Of a stretch of 64,000 bases of DNA, positions 16,480 to 24,976 are shown piece after piece. Source of the DNA: Baekduia soli. Its GTDB lineage: Bacteria > Actinomycetota > Thermoleophilia > Solirubrobacterales > Solirubrobacteraceae. A program made the translations under genes and the position numbers. The notes beneath the pieces were generated by a model that did no database searches, had not been told where the DNA came from, and saw only the letters and a program-made list of their open reading frames with translations. The DNA lies in the NCBI RefSeq assembly GCF_007970665.1, contig NZ_CP042430.1, positions 248,001-312,000 of the forward strand, given 5' to 3'. Numbering within the stretch: the first letter of the stretch is position 1; every line of letters begins with the position of its first letter.

Positions 16480-17622
16480 GTGCCGCCTGATCGCCCGCGA
16501 CCCTCCCTGTCGCTGCCGACGCCCGGCGCCCGGCGGGCGGTCGTCGTCGGCGCGGGGTCGTTCGGCACGGCGATCGCGGTCCTGCTCGCGCGCGGCGGGG
16601 TGCGCACGACGCTGCAGGCGCGCACGAACGAGCAGGCCGAGCGGCTGGCCGCCGACCGCGAGAACCACACCTACCTGCCGGGCGTCGCGCTGCCTCAGAC
16701 GCTGCGCATCGAGGCCGTCGGCGCCGGCCTGGCCCGTGCGGACTACGTGCTGCTGGCCGTGCCGTCCCAGAGCCTGCCCGGCGTCATCGCGGGCCTCCCG
16801 GCGGCCCAGCTGCCGCGGCGCGCGGCGATCGTCTCGCTGGCCAAGGGCCTCGTGCCGCCCCAGGGCACGCCGCCGACGCTCCTGCTGGCCGCACGCTTCG
16901 GCACCGACCGCGTCGCCTGCGTGGGCGGTCCCGCGCACGCGCGCGAGATGGTCGACGCGGGCGCCGCGCTCGTCGCGGCGTCGACCGACGAGGCGCTCGC
17001 CCTGTCGCTGGCGTCGTTCTTCCAGCGGGCCGGCGTGGTCTGCGAGGCCAGCAACGACCCCGTGGGCGTCGAGCTGGCCGGTGCGGCCAAGAACGCCGCG
17101 GCGCTCGCCGCGGGCGCCACCGAGCGCCAGGGCCTCAACGCCGCCGGCGCCGCGGCCGGGCACATCTTCGCCGAGGTCTGGCGGTTCGCCGAGCTGCTCG
17201 GCGGCCGGCCCGAGTCGCTCATCGGCCTGGCCGGCACGGGCGACCTCGTCGCCACGGCGCTGGCGCCCCAGAGCCGCAACCGCCGGGCCGGCGAGCTGCT
17301 GGCCGACGGCGTGCCCGGCGCCGAGATCCCGGCACGCATCGGCCAGGCCGTCGAGGCGCTGGACGCCGTGCCGCTGCTGTCGTCGGCGCTGACGCGCGCG
17401 GGGATCGACGCGCCGGTGACCAGCGGCCTGGCGCGCCTCATCGGCGGCGAGCTCCCACTCGACGACTGGGTCGCGCTCGTGCGCACGACGATCCCGCCGC
17501 CGGCGCGCTGGCGGCGCCCGGACGGCTCGGGGGCCGGCCTGCACCGCCTGCGCGAGCGCCTCCGGGCGGCCGCGGCGCGCCGCGCGCGGCGGCGCCGCCT
17601 CCCCGGAGCCGAAGGGACGTGA
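16480..17622 (+). CDS. gpsA: Glycerol-3-phosphate dehydrogenase [NAD(P)+], GpsA-like
   Basis: 380 residues from a GTG. The NAD-binding motif GAGSFGTAIAVLLA is near residue 24, NHTYLPGVALP and VPSQSLPGVI follow, AAKNAAALAAG holds the catalytic lysine (usually LKNVIAIAAG), and GLAGTGDLVATALAPQSRNR is the GDLxxTCxSxxSRN motif. The C-terminal 50 residues are Arg-rich and extra to the family. It would reduce dihydroxyacetone phosphate to glycerol-3-phosphate for lipid synthesis. The missing Cys/Ser of the T-C/S motif hints it may be a second, diverged copy. Confidence 0.85.
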   Translation: MPPDRPRPSLSLPTPGARRAVVVGAGSFGTAIAVLLARGGVRTTLQARTNEQAERLAADRENHTYLPGVALPQTLRIEAVGAGLARADYVLLAVPSQSLPGVIAGLPAAQLPRRAAIVSLAKGLVPPQGTPPTLLLAARFGTDRVACVGGPAHAREMVDAGAALVAASTDEALALSLASFFQRAGVVCEASNDPVGVELAGAAKNAAALAAGATERQGLNAAGAAAGHIFAEVWRFAELLGGRPESLIGLAGTGDLVATALAPQSRNRRAGELLADGVPGAEIPARIGQAVEALDAVPLLSSALTRAGIDAPVTSGLARLIGGELPLDDWVALVRTTIPPPARWRRPDGSGAGLHRLRERLRAAAARRARRRRLPGAEGT

Positions 17623-17644
17623 CCGACCGCGGAGCCCCGGACCG

Positions 17645-18029
17645 CGCGAGCTGCAGCTCCAGCGCTCCGACGAGGAGCTCGCCCACTTCGCCCACCGGAC
17701 TGCTGCAGGCCCGCCCGGGCGCCGACCTGGGCCGGCGCGACGGTCACCCGCGACGACCTGCCGGTCGTGCAGGCGCGCCGCCGCGAGGCGACGTCCACTG
17801 GGAGCTGACGGTGCGCGACAACGGCATCGGGATCGAGCCCGGCTTCCGCGAGCGCGTGTTCGGCCTGTTCCTGCGGCTGCCCACGGCCGAGGAGTACCCT
17901 GGCACGGGCATGGGTCTGGCCATCGTCAAGAAGATCGTGGAGCCCAACGACGGCTGCGTCCGCGACGAGCCCGCGCCCGGCGAGGGCGCCGCGTTCGTCG
18001 ACTCGCTGCCCGCCGGGGAGGGTGCGTGA
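17645..18029 (+). pseudogene. Remnant of a sensor histidine kinase, frames scrambled
   Basis: Pieces of one kinase appear in all three frames. At 17645 a HisKA-type segment reads RELQLQRSDEELAHFAHR (usual form RSNEELEQFAYVASHD). At 17737 a second frame reads ATVTRDDLPVVQA, the part preceding the N box. From about 17800 a third frame gives VRDNGIGIEPGFRERVFGLF and GTGMGLAIVKKIVE of the ATPase domain. The phospho-His and the N box are gone and the residues after KKIVE are corrupted. The original was probably the partner of the intact response regulator that starts at the stop codon. Confidence 0.75.
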
Positions 18030-18475
18030 GCGCCGTCGCCGGCCCGCGCCGGCTGCTCGTCGTCGAGGACTCCGAGTCCGACGTCGAACTGCTGCGCGAG
18101 GCGCTCTCGGACTCCGATCCGGGCGTCGCGCTCGACGTCGTGCGCCACGGCGAGGACGCGCTGGCCTTCCTGCGCCGCGAGCAGCCGTTCCCCGATGCGG
18201 CGCCGCCCGACCTCGTCCTCCTGGACCTCAACCTGCCGCGCATGGGCGGCTTCGAGGTGCTGCGCGCCCTGCGCGCCGACGTCGACCCGCGGCTGCGCCG
18301 CCTGCCCGTCATCGTCTTCACGACCTCCGGCGCGCGCAGCGACGTCGAGACGGCCTACGACCTGCACGCCTCGACGTTCGTGACCAAGCCGACGGCGTTC
18401 GAGCACTACCTCGACACCGTCCGGGCGTTCCGCGAGTTCTGGCTGCGGGTGGCGACGCTGCCCTCGACCGCCTGA
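18026..18475 (+). CDS. Single-domain response regulator (Rcp1/CheY-like)
   Basis: 149 residues from GTG, overlapping the end of the kinase remnant. Acidic pocket in VVEDSESD, phospho-acceptor in LLDLNLPRMGG, Thr/Ser in FTTSG and Lys in FVTKP. Insert and length match the Rcp1 type that pairs with phytochrome-like and PAS kinases of the family whose remnant lies upstream. With that kinase lost it must be phosphorylated by another one or be drifting. Confidence 0.9.
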   Translation: MSAVAGPRRLLVVEDSESDVELLREALSDSDPGVALDVVRHGEDALAFLRREQPFPDAAPPDLVLLDLNLPRMGGFEVLRALRADVDPRLRRLPVIVFTTSGARSDVETAYDLHASTFVTKPTAFEHYLDTVRAFREFWLRVATLPSTA

Positions 18476-18482
18476 TCGCGGC

Positions 18483-20765
18483 GTGACGGTCGTCCCGACC
18501 GAGCCGTGGACGGCGCTGCTGGACGCCGGCCGCGACGACGCGCGCCTGGTGCGCCAGGCCTTCGAGGGCGCCCGCGAGGCCGAGCTCGTGCCGCTGCCGG
18601 CCGACCTGCACCCGGCGCTGGGCGAGGGGCTGCGCGGCGCCGGCATCGGCGCGCTGTTCACCCACCAGGCGCAGGCGCTGGACGCAGCCGCCGACGGCCC
18701 CGTGATCGTCACGACCGGCACCGCGTCGGGCAAGTCGCTGTGCTTCAACCTGCCGACGCTCGACGTGCTGTGCACCGACGCCAAGGCACGCGCGCTCTAC
18801 CTCTACCCGACCAAGGCGCTGGCCCAGGACCAGGCGCGCGCGATCGCCGCGCTGCGCCTGGGCAAGCGCGTGCGCCCGGCGATCTACGACGGCGACACGC
18901 GCCGCGAGGACCGCACGGCCGTGCGGCGCCGCTCCAACCTCATCCTGACCAACCCGGACATGTTGCACGTCGGGGTGCTGCCCAACCACGCGCGCTGGGG
19001 CGACTTCTTCGCCAACCTCGCCGTGGTCGTGGTCGACGAGGCCCACGTCTACCGCGGGGTCTTCGGCTCCCACGTCGCCAACGTGCTGCGGCGGCTGCGG
19101 CGCATCGCCGCCGCCTACGGGACCGAGCCGCGGTTCCTGTTGGCCAGTGCGACGATCGCCAACCCGGTCGACCTGGCCGAGCGGCTCACGGGCCTGGACG
19201 GCTTCACCCACGTGCACCGCGATGGCTCGCCGTCGGCGGCGCGGCAGATCGCGATGTGGAACCCCCCCGTCGTCGACGAGGCGCTGCAGTCACGGCGCTC
19301 GGCGCTGGGCGAGGCGGCCGAGATGGTGGCCGAGCTCGTCCGCGGCGGCGGGCGGACGATCTGCTTCGTCAAGTCGCGCAAGGGCGTCGAGCTCGTCGCC
19401 AAGCTCGTCGCCGACGAGCTCGGCCGCACCGACGCGGCCCTGCGCGAGCGCGTCGCGCCCTACCGCGCGGGCTACACGCCGGCCCAGCGGCGCGAGCTCG
19501 AGGCGCGCCTGGTCTCCGGCGACCTGATGGCGGTCGTGACGACGGACGCGCTCGAGCTCGGGATCGACATCGGCGCCCTGGACGCCGCGGTCGTCGTCAC
19601 GTTCCCCGGGACGGTCGCGTCGCTGCGCCAGATGTGGGGGCGCGCCGGGCGCCGGGGCCGCGGGCTGGCGGTCTACGTCGCCGGCGAGGACGCCCTGGAC
19701 CAGTTCTTCTGCCGCCATCCCGACGAGTTCCTGGACCGCCCGGTCGAGGCGGCGATCATCAACCACGAGAACGAGCAAATCCACGACCCGCACCTGCTCT
19801 GCGCCGCGCACGAGGGCCCGATCGACCCCGCGACCGACGCCGAGTTCCTCGGGCCGCGGGTGCGCGCGCACTGCGAGCACCTCGCCGGGCTGGGCGAGCT
19901 CGTGGAGCGCGGCGGGCGCTTCGGCCTGCGCCGGCCCGAGGACTACCCGGCCGCGCGGGTCTCGCTGCGCTCCGGCTCGCCGGACTCGTTCACGATCATC
20001 GACGTCGACCACGGCGAGGTCCTGGGCACGGTGGAGGCCGCCCGCGCGTTCTCGACCGTCCACGACGGCGCGGTCTACCTGCACCTCGGGCGCACCTACG
20101 CGGTGGCCGAGCTCGACGTCGAGGGGCGCCGCGCGCTCGTGCAGCCGTTCTCCGAGGGCTGGTACACGCAGCCCAAGACGGAGACGATGACCCATGTCGA
20201 GCGCCTCCTGGACCGGCGCGAGACGCTCGGGGTCAGGCTGAGCCACGGGATCGTCAGCGTCAGCGAGACGGTCATGGCCTACCAGCGCCGGCGGCTGCCC
20301 GACCACGAGCCGATCGACCTGTGCGCGCTCGACCTGCCCGAGACGACGTTCACGACGCAGGCGCTGTGGTACGAGCTGCATCCCGACCTGCTGGCCGACG
20401 GCTTCCCGCTCGAGCTCCTGCTCGGGACGCTGCACGCCGCCGAGCACGCGCAGATCGCCGTGCTGCCGCTGCTGGCGATGTGCGACCGGTGGGACATCGG
20501 CGGCCTGTCGACGAACCTGCACCCGCAGACCGGCGGGCCGACCATCTTCATCTACGACGGCCACCCCGGCGGCGTCGGCATCGCCCGGCAGGGCTTTGCG
20601 AGCTTCGAGCAGCTCGTCGGCGACGCCCAGCGGCTGATCGGCGAGTGCCGCTGCCGGTCGGGCTGCCCGTCGTGCGTGCAGTCACCCAAGTGCGGCAACC
20701 TCAACGAGCCGCTGGCCAAGGCCGGGGCCGCGGAGATGCTCGCGCGCATGCTCGCGCGCGGGTGA
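18483..20765 (+). CDS. DEAD/DEAH-box helicase with DUF1998 domain (MrfA-like)
   Basis: 760 residues. Walker A TTGTASGKS has Lys at about 84, DEAH is in VVVVDEAHVYRG near 184, LASATI is motif III, TDALELGIDIG and QMWGRAGRRGRG are motifs V and VI. The C-terminal DUF1998 region (about 550-745) has the four-cysteine cluster ECRCRSGCPSCVQSPKCG. This is the layout of Bacillus MrfA, a 3'-5' helicase of mitomycin-lesion repair, and of yeast Hrq1. GTG start 7 bp after the response regulator. The bacterial MrfB nuclease partner is not adjacent. Confidence 0.92.
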   Translation: MTVVPTEPWTALLDAGRDDARLVRQAFEGAREAELVPLPADLHPALGEGLRGAGIGALFTHQAQALDAAADGPVIVTTGTASGKSLCFNLPTLDVLCTDAKARALYLYPTKALAQDQARAIAALRLGKRVRPAIYDGDTRREDRTAVRRRSNLILTNPDMLHVGVLPNHARWGDFFANLAVVVVDEAHVYRGVFGSHVANVLRRLRRIAAAYGTEPRFLLASATIANPVDLAERLTGLDGFTHVHRDGSPSAARQIAMWNPPVVDEALQSRRSALGEAAEMVAELVRGGGRTICFVKSRKGVELVAKLVADELGRTDAALRERVAPYRAGYTPAQRRELEARLVSGDLMAVVTTDALELGIDIGALDAAVVVTFPGTVASLRQMWGRAGRRGRGLAVYVAGEDALDQFFCRHPDEFLDRPVEAAIINHENEQIHDPHLLCAAHEGPIDPATDAEFLGPRVRAHCEHLAGLGELVERGGRFGLRRPEDYPAARVSLRSGSPDSFTIIDVDHGEVLGTVEAARAFSTVHDGAVYLHLGRTYAVAELDVEGRRALVQPFSEGWYTQPKTETMTHVERLLDRRETLGVRLSHGIVSVSETVMAYQRRRLPDHEPIDLCALDLPETTFTTQALWYELHPDLLADGFPLELLLGTLHAAEHAQIAVLPLLAMCDRWDIGGLSTNLHPQTGGPTIFIYDGHPGGVGIARQGFASFEQLVGDAQRLIGECRCRSGCPSCVQSPKCGNLNEPLAKAGAAEMLARMLARG

Positions 20766-20882
20766 AGGATCGCGCCCAGCGGGGCGCGCGTCGGCGCCGA
20801 AGCTCCACCGGGGCTGCGCGAAGCTGCGCAAGGCTTGCTGCAGGCCGCAATCGGTGCGCGCCCCTGCCGACCCTTCGGGGCA

Positions 20883-21905
20883 GTGCGCTGGACCCGACGT
20901 CCCCTGCTCCCGGCGCTCGTGGGCCTCGCGGTCCTCGGGCCGGCCGCCGCTGCGCCGAGCGCGTGGGCATCGGTCGGTGGCGCCGCCGCACCGACCGACC
21001 AGCGCGCGGGCGGCGCGGAGTACGGCATCCTGCTGGGCCGTCCCAGCGCGCCGCGGCCGGCCGTCGCCGCGTTCCGCGTGGCGCCCCACACGCTGGTCTC
21101 CGGCCGCGCGCCGCGCCTGGCCGTGCAGATCACCCAGCGCGGCGTGCGCACCGTCACCGCCCGCATCGTCTTCCGCCCGGTGCACGGCAACGGCACCCTG
21201 CTCGAGCTGCCCCTCGGGCAGGTCCGCACCGAGCGGCTGCTACGCCCGGCCTGGCCGGCCTCAAGCGTCCTCGCGCCCGGGCGCTACGTCGTCTCCCTAC
21301 ACGCCACCGGCCCCGCGGGCGGCACGCTGCTGCGCCGCGCGCAGGCGTCGGGGCGCGTACCGATCACCGTCAGGCCCCGGCCCGTGGCGCCGACGCCCGC
21401 GCCGGTCGTGGCGCCCGCGCCCACCCCGCCGCCGCTGGTGGCGCCCGTCGTCCCCCCGCTGCCCGACCCGGGCGTGACGCCCGACGGCGCCTTCCCCGTC
21501 GCCGGCCCCCACAGCTACGGCGGCGACGACGCCCGCTTCGGCACGGGCCGGGTGGGCCACAGCCACCAGGGCCAGGACGTCCTGGCCGACGAGGGCACGC
21601 CCGTCGTCGCGCCGCTGGCGGGCACGATCATCGCCCGCGACTACCAGGCCTCGGCCGCCGGCTTCTACCTGGCCATGGATGCTGCCGACGGGCGCTCGTT
21701 CTTCTTCGCCCACTGCCAGAAGGACACGTTCGCGGTGACGCTCGGCCAGACCGTCGCCGCCGGCCAGCAGCTCTGCCGCGTCGGGCACACGGGCGACGCG
21801 ACGGGCCCCCACCTGCACTTCGAGATCTGGATCGGGGGCTGGCGGCGCTCGTCGGCGAGCTACCCGGTCGACCCGCTGGCCCAGCTGCAGGCCTGGGATC
21901 ACTGA
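20883..21905 (+). CDS. Secreted M23-family zinc metallopeptidase
   Basis: 340 residues from the GTG at 20883, chosen because it gives a clean signal peptide (RR, a Leu/Val/Ala core, then a PSAWAS cleavage region); a TTG 48 bases upstream is less likely. An N-terminal Ig-like region and a Pro-rich linker precede the LytM/M23 domain with the zinc motifs HSHQGQD (HxxxD) and HLHFE, plus FAHC. These enzymes cut peptidoglycan cross-bridges or act as division activators. The end overlaps by 7 nt the tail of the convergent DUF3352 reading frame. Confidence 0.9.
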   Translation: MRWTRRPLLPALVGLAVLGPAAAAPSAWASVGGAAAPTDQRAGGAEYGILLGRPSAPRPAVAAFRVAPHTLVSGRAPRLAVQITQRGVRTVTARIVFRPVHGNGTLLELPLGQVRTERLLRPAWPASSVLAPGRYVVSLHATGPAGGTLLRRAQASGRVPITVRPRPVAPTPAPVVAPAPTPPPLVAPVVPPLPDPGVTPDGAFPVAGPHSYGGDDARFGTGRVGHSHQGQDVLADEGTPVVAPLAGTIIARDYQASAAGFYLAMDAADGRSFFFAHCQKDTFAVTLGQTVAAGQQLCRVGHTGDATGPHLHFEIWIGGWRRSSASYPVDPLAQLQAWDH

Positions 21906-23500
21906 GGGTCGCTGCGCGCCGGCGTCAGCGGTTCAGCGCGAGCGTCGCGGTCGCGTCGAGGCCGGCCACCGTGTCGGAGGCGACGACATCGAGGTCGCCG
22001 AACCCGCCGAGCGCGAGGCGCGCCAGCGGCGGCAGCCCGAGCCGGCTGACAAGCTGGTCCTGCACCGCGGCGCCCGTGGCGCGCAGCTCCAGCGCCCCGG
22101 GCCCGGCGGTCGGCGCCGGGCGCCGGGCGCCGGTCGGCGATGGCGCGCAGGCCCGCGTTGAGGTCGGTCGAGACGACGAGCGTGTTCCCCAGGACCGCCA
22201 GCTTGAGGAACGTGGTGCCCTTGCGCCGGACCTCGTAGGCGTCGTCGCCGGCCTTGTCGAGGTCGAGATCGGTGACGCCCGCGAGGCTGATCGCCACGTC
22301 GGGAATGGCCGCGATGCGGTTCAGCGCGGTGCGCAGCGGGCCGCCGTCGCGCAGCTCGGCCCGGATGGCGATGCCGCCGGGCTCGCGCGTGAACGTCGTC
22401 GTGCCGCTGAGCTGGTCGATGAGCGCGGCGTCGGCGTCGATGCGCCCGAACGTCTTCAGCGGGCCCTTGACGGAGTCCAGCGTGTCCAGCGCGCCGGTGA
22501 CCGGCGCCAGCAGCGGCACGTCGAGGTCCTTGCGGACCGCGTCGAGCAGGCGGATCGTCTGGTCCAGCCCACGGGCGCCCGCCGACAGCGCCGCGACGCC
22601 GGGCGCCGGCGAGGGCGGTGCCGCGCCGGGCGCCAGCGGGAGGTCCTGGGCGCGCAAGCCGGCCGGGTCGGTCGTCAGGTGCACGTGCAGGCGCAGGCCC
22701 GGCGACGCGACGCTCAGCGCAAGCGCGCCGCCGCGCAGCGCGTCGACGAACGGGACGCCGTGGGCACGGTCGCCGATGAGCACGCGCGGCTGGGCGGCGA
22801 CGCGCACCAGCGCGGGGCCCGAGAGCGGGCCGAGGCGGGCGGCGAAGGTCGCCGCGCTGAGGCCGCCCTGGCGGTCGCGGAGCGCGAGGGCCTGACCGAG
22901 GCGTGCGGACGTCCCGGCGAGGACGACGTCGGGACCCCGGACCGCCACGCGCCCGCCGTCGTCGGGCAGCGCGTACTGCTTGGCGCCGCGCAGGTCGGGC
23001 AGCGCGCGCATGCGCCCGTCCTTGACCGCGCCGGAGAAGACGCCGGCGACGTCGGAGGCGCTGCGGCCGGTCACGGCGGCGACCGCACCCGTGCGCAGCA
23101 GGCCGACAAGGTCGAGCTGCAGCCCGGTGACCGCCCGCGTGAGCGCGGTGGCGGCGTCCTTGCTGCCGGCGATGACGAGCGGACCGCCGAGGATGCGGGG
23201 CAGGTCGGCGTCGGCGTCGAGGCCGAGGGGGCGCAGCGCGCCGGGCACGGCGCCGGAGGCGAACCGCGCCGCCGGGAAGGTCCGGGCCAGGCCGGTCAGC
23301 GCGTCGCGCTGCGGGGAGCCGGGCGTCAGATCGACGTCGGCGACGACCTCCGAGGACGCGGGCGCGTAGGCGAGCGCCTCGGCGAGGGGATCTCCGACGG
23401 CCCGCTGCGGCTGCCCGCCCCCACGCGTTACGAGGTAGACGACGACGCCCGCGACGGCGAGCGCCGCCACGAGGGCGAGGATCAGCGGGCGCCGCGGCAC
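21899..23500 (-). CDS. DUF3352-type membrane-anchored protein, frameshifted near the C-terminus
   Basis: A single N-terminal membrane anchor (LILALVAALAVAGVVVYLV) is followed by about 420 residues of extracytoplasmic domain like DUF3352 proteins of actinobacteria. After about residue 450 the frame turns into an Arg-rich nonsense tail. In the next frame the sequence continues sensibly (GALELRATGAAV, ending ATLALNR) and stops at 21925, short of the M23 gene. The switch falls at three tandem copies of a 7-bp unit; with two copies the frame would be continuous. True shift, phase switch or assembly error cannot be told apart here. Confidence 0.75.
   Translation of the reverse strand: MPRRPLILALVAALAVAGVVVYLVTRGGGQPQRAVGDPLAEALAYAPASSEVVADVDLTPGSPQRDALTGLARTFPAARFASGAVPGALRPLGLDADADLPRILGGPLVIAGSKDAATALTRAVTGLQLDLVGLLRTGAVAAVTGRSASDVAGVFSGAVKDGRMRALPDLRGAKQYALPDDGGRVAVRGPDVVLAGTSARLGQALALRDRQGGLSAATFAARLGPLSGPALVRVAAQPRVLIGDRAHGVPFVDALRGGALALSVASPGLRLHVHLTTDPAGLRAQDLPLAPGAAPPSPAPGVAALSAGARGLDQTIRLLDAVRKDLDVPLLAPVTGALDTLDSVKGPLKTFGRIDADAALIDQLSGTTTFTREPGGIAIRAELRDGGPLRTALNRIAAIPDVAISLAGVTDLDLDKAGDDAYEVRRKGTTFLKLAVLGNTLVVSTDLNAGLRAIADRRPAPGADRRARGAGAARHGRRGAGPACQPARAAAAGAPRARRVRRPRCRRLRHGGRPRRDRDARAEPLTPARSDPQ
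22112..22132. repeat. Three tandem copies of GGCGCCG inside the DUF3352 gene
   Basis: A 7-bp unit repeated three times with no interruption, at the point where the coding frame is lost. Removing one unit restores the downstream frame (7 = 1 mod 3). Such repeats are slippage-prone and can act as an on/off or C-terminus switch. Confidence 0.7.
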
Positions 23501-23538
23501 GGCGGCGAGGCTAGCGCCCGCGCTACGCTTCCGGCCGC

Positions 23539-23611
23539 GGCGAGTTAGCTCAGTTGGTAGAGCACACGACTGAAAATCGTGGTGTCCCCGGTTCGAGTCC
23601 GGGACTCGCCA
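23539..23611 (+). tRNA. tRNA-Phe (GAA)
   Basis: Acceptor arms GGCGAGT and ACTCGCC pair fully, the D-arm TAGCTCAGTTGGTAGAGC and T-arm with GGTTCGAGTCC are canonical, and the anticodon loop CTGAAAATC carries GAA. The discriminator base is A at 23611; CCA is not encoded. Its 3' half is repeated at 55855-55896, so this gene is the integration site of the island. Confidence 0.97.
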
Positions 23612-23686
23612 TCACCCGGAACTACGTCGATATGCAGGCATAACGCCCGAGCTGGCCGCGGGCTGGATCTGCCGCCCAGTGCCAAG

Positions 23687-23707
23687 TGGCAAACAGGGTG
23701 GCAAACA
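23687..23707 (+). promoter_or_regulatory. Paired TGGCAAACA repeats, candidate integrase/excisionase arm sites
   Basis: TGGCAAACA occurs twice with a 12-bp period, just inside the attachment core; the first copy also forms TGCCA-AG-TGGCA. Short direct repeats at this distance from a tRNA attachment core usually are arm-type recombinase or Xis sites. The same pair is at 55972-55992. Confidence 0.45.
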
Positions 23708-23750
23708 TCGCCCCGGGGATCCGGGCCCTCGCATCGCCCTATTGGGCGTG

Positions 23751-24056
23751 ATGCAGGAGCACCGAGACCCCACGATCCAGGCCGATCCGTCGCTGGTCCT
23801 GGCGCTGCCCCCAGCTGTCTTTGAGCTGCTGGTGGCGCGCGTCAGCGAGCAGGTCATGGCCCGCTTGTCGCCCGAACCCGAGGGCTGGGTCGGGGTGGCC
23901 GAGGCCGCCCGCCATCTGGGCTGCAAGCGCCAGCGCATCTACGACCTGGTCTGCCGACGGGCCGTGACCGGGATCCCGCACCGCAAGGAAGGAACCCGGT
24001 TGCTGTTCAAGCTGTCGGCGCTGGATCGATGGATCGACGCCGGTGGCGCAGCCTGA
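23751..24056 (+). CDS. Excisionase-like MerR/Xis helix-turn-helix protein (copy 1)
   Basis: About 101 residues from the ATG of MQEHRDPTIQ. The C-terminal half is a DNA-binding excisionase-type domain: GWVGVAEAARHLGCKRQRIY, then PHRKEGTRLLFKLSALDRWI. Such proteins bias integrase toward excision or regulate it. It lies between the attachment site and the integrase start, the classic place. A near-identical copy is at 56036-56341. Confidence 0.85.
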   Translation: MQEHRDPTIQADPSLVLALPPAVFELLVARVSEQVMARLSPEPEGWVGVAEAARHLGCKRQRIYDLVCRRAVTGIPHRKEGTRLLFKLSALDRWIDAGGAA

Positions 24057-24133
24057 CGGTCTGCACCCGACCAACCCTGGACACGGCCAGCCCCTCCGTC
24101 CGGCTCCTCTCGGCCCAACACGCAAAGGCCGAG

Positions 24134-24373
24134 ATGCCCGACCCCAAGAAGACCACCAAACGCCAGACGACCAAGACCAGCGTCCCCGGCATCTACCGCC
24201 GCGGCGGACGCTACGTGTTCAGCTACCGCCTCGACGGCCGCCAGCGCTGGGGCTCAGCCGAAACCCTCGATGAGGCCCGCCGCGTCAGGACCCACTCAGA
24301 GTTGCAATCATGCGGGAGCGGAGGTGGGCCGCCGCGGACCGGCCGACTGCCGGCTGCGACTGCGATCCAGTGA
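24134..24373 (+). pseudogene. Truncated tyrosine integrase, N-terminal fragment (copy 1)
   Basis: Starts MPDPKKTTKRQTTKTSVPGI and continues with the YRRGGRYVFSYRLDGRQRWG strand-rich arm-binding domain of phage-type integrases. Homology-like sequence ends near 24290 (after DEARRVR); the last 25 or so codons are unrelated. The core-binding and catalytic domains (R..HxxR..Y) are absent, so the element cannot move by itself. Confidence 0.8.
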
Positions 24374-24976
24374 CGGTCGCGAGGCGCATGGGATCGTCCG
24401 CCGCCGCACCCAGTACGTGGACGTCAAACCACGACAGTCGATAGCGGTCGCGAGTGCGATCTGCGGAGACAATGCACGGTTCGCCTGTAGGACAGGCACT
24501 CGGCTCACGTGATTCGCCGCTTTCACGGGAGTCGACGTGACGTGGCCCGAGGGGTCGCCGGTTCTACGACATGTAGGGCTTCGTCGACGCGTTCAATGCG
24601 ACCGCGCCAGGGCCGAACGGTCTCCCAGGTAGGCTGGAACGCGCTGATTGAAGCGCTCCTTGACCGCTGCTTCGGCGACGCGCGCGTCCCATGCCTTGAG
24701 ATCGTCGAGGGCGCTCATGCGGCGGCCTCGTTACCGGGGGGTGCCAGGGCATGCGCGACTTGTTGAGGGCCTCCGGGAGACCTTCGAACAGCACGAAGAG
24801 CGCCACTCCGCCGCTCCAACACTCCCGCACCCAACCCAACCGAACGATCTCGAGCTCGGTCACGCAACCCAGCGGTTGCCCATCGTTCGGACGGGCGCGC
24901 CGGACCCGGCGGATGGCCGAGCCCGCGCGCAACGTCGTGGTTTGCGCGTGTGACCTAGTAAGGTTCCGCGACCGCT
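24374..24976. other. Region without a confident gene
   Basis: Junction debris behind the cut integrase. The only protein-like piece seen is the 41-codon ORF at 24593-24718. No repeat, terminator or RNA gene was recognised. Confidence 0.5.
24593..24718 (-). CDS. Possible 41-residue protein, unknown
   Basis: ATG-initiated frame beginning MSALDDLKAWDARVAEAAV, charged and helical in character, ending in a stop just after ALARSH. It may be a fragment of a larger lost gene. No family recognised and no clear ribosome site. Confidence 0.28.
   Translation of the reverse strand: MSALDDLKAWDARVAEAAVKERFNQRVPAYLGDRSALARSH

Larger units (their letters stand above)
23570..24194 (+). repeat. 625-bp direct repeat, left copy (attachment site plus element end)
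   Basis: Matches 55855-56479 along its whole length with scattered substitutions and no net insertion or deletion. The first 42 bases are the 3' half of tRNA-Phe. Scattered differences, several synonymous, suggest two related elements rather than a fresh duplication. Confidence 0.92.

Noticed and set aside
20766-20882. Possible c-di-AMP (ydaO) riboswitch before the M23 peptidase gene
   Set aside because: Such genes often have one in actinobacteria, but the conserved blocks I would expect are not present; only a small CCC-TTCG-GGG hairpin is seen.
18506-23548. 1680-codon plus-strand open frame
   Set aside because: Runs across the helicase, M23 and opposite DUF3352 genes in a frame with no domains; GC artefact.
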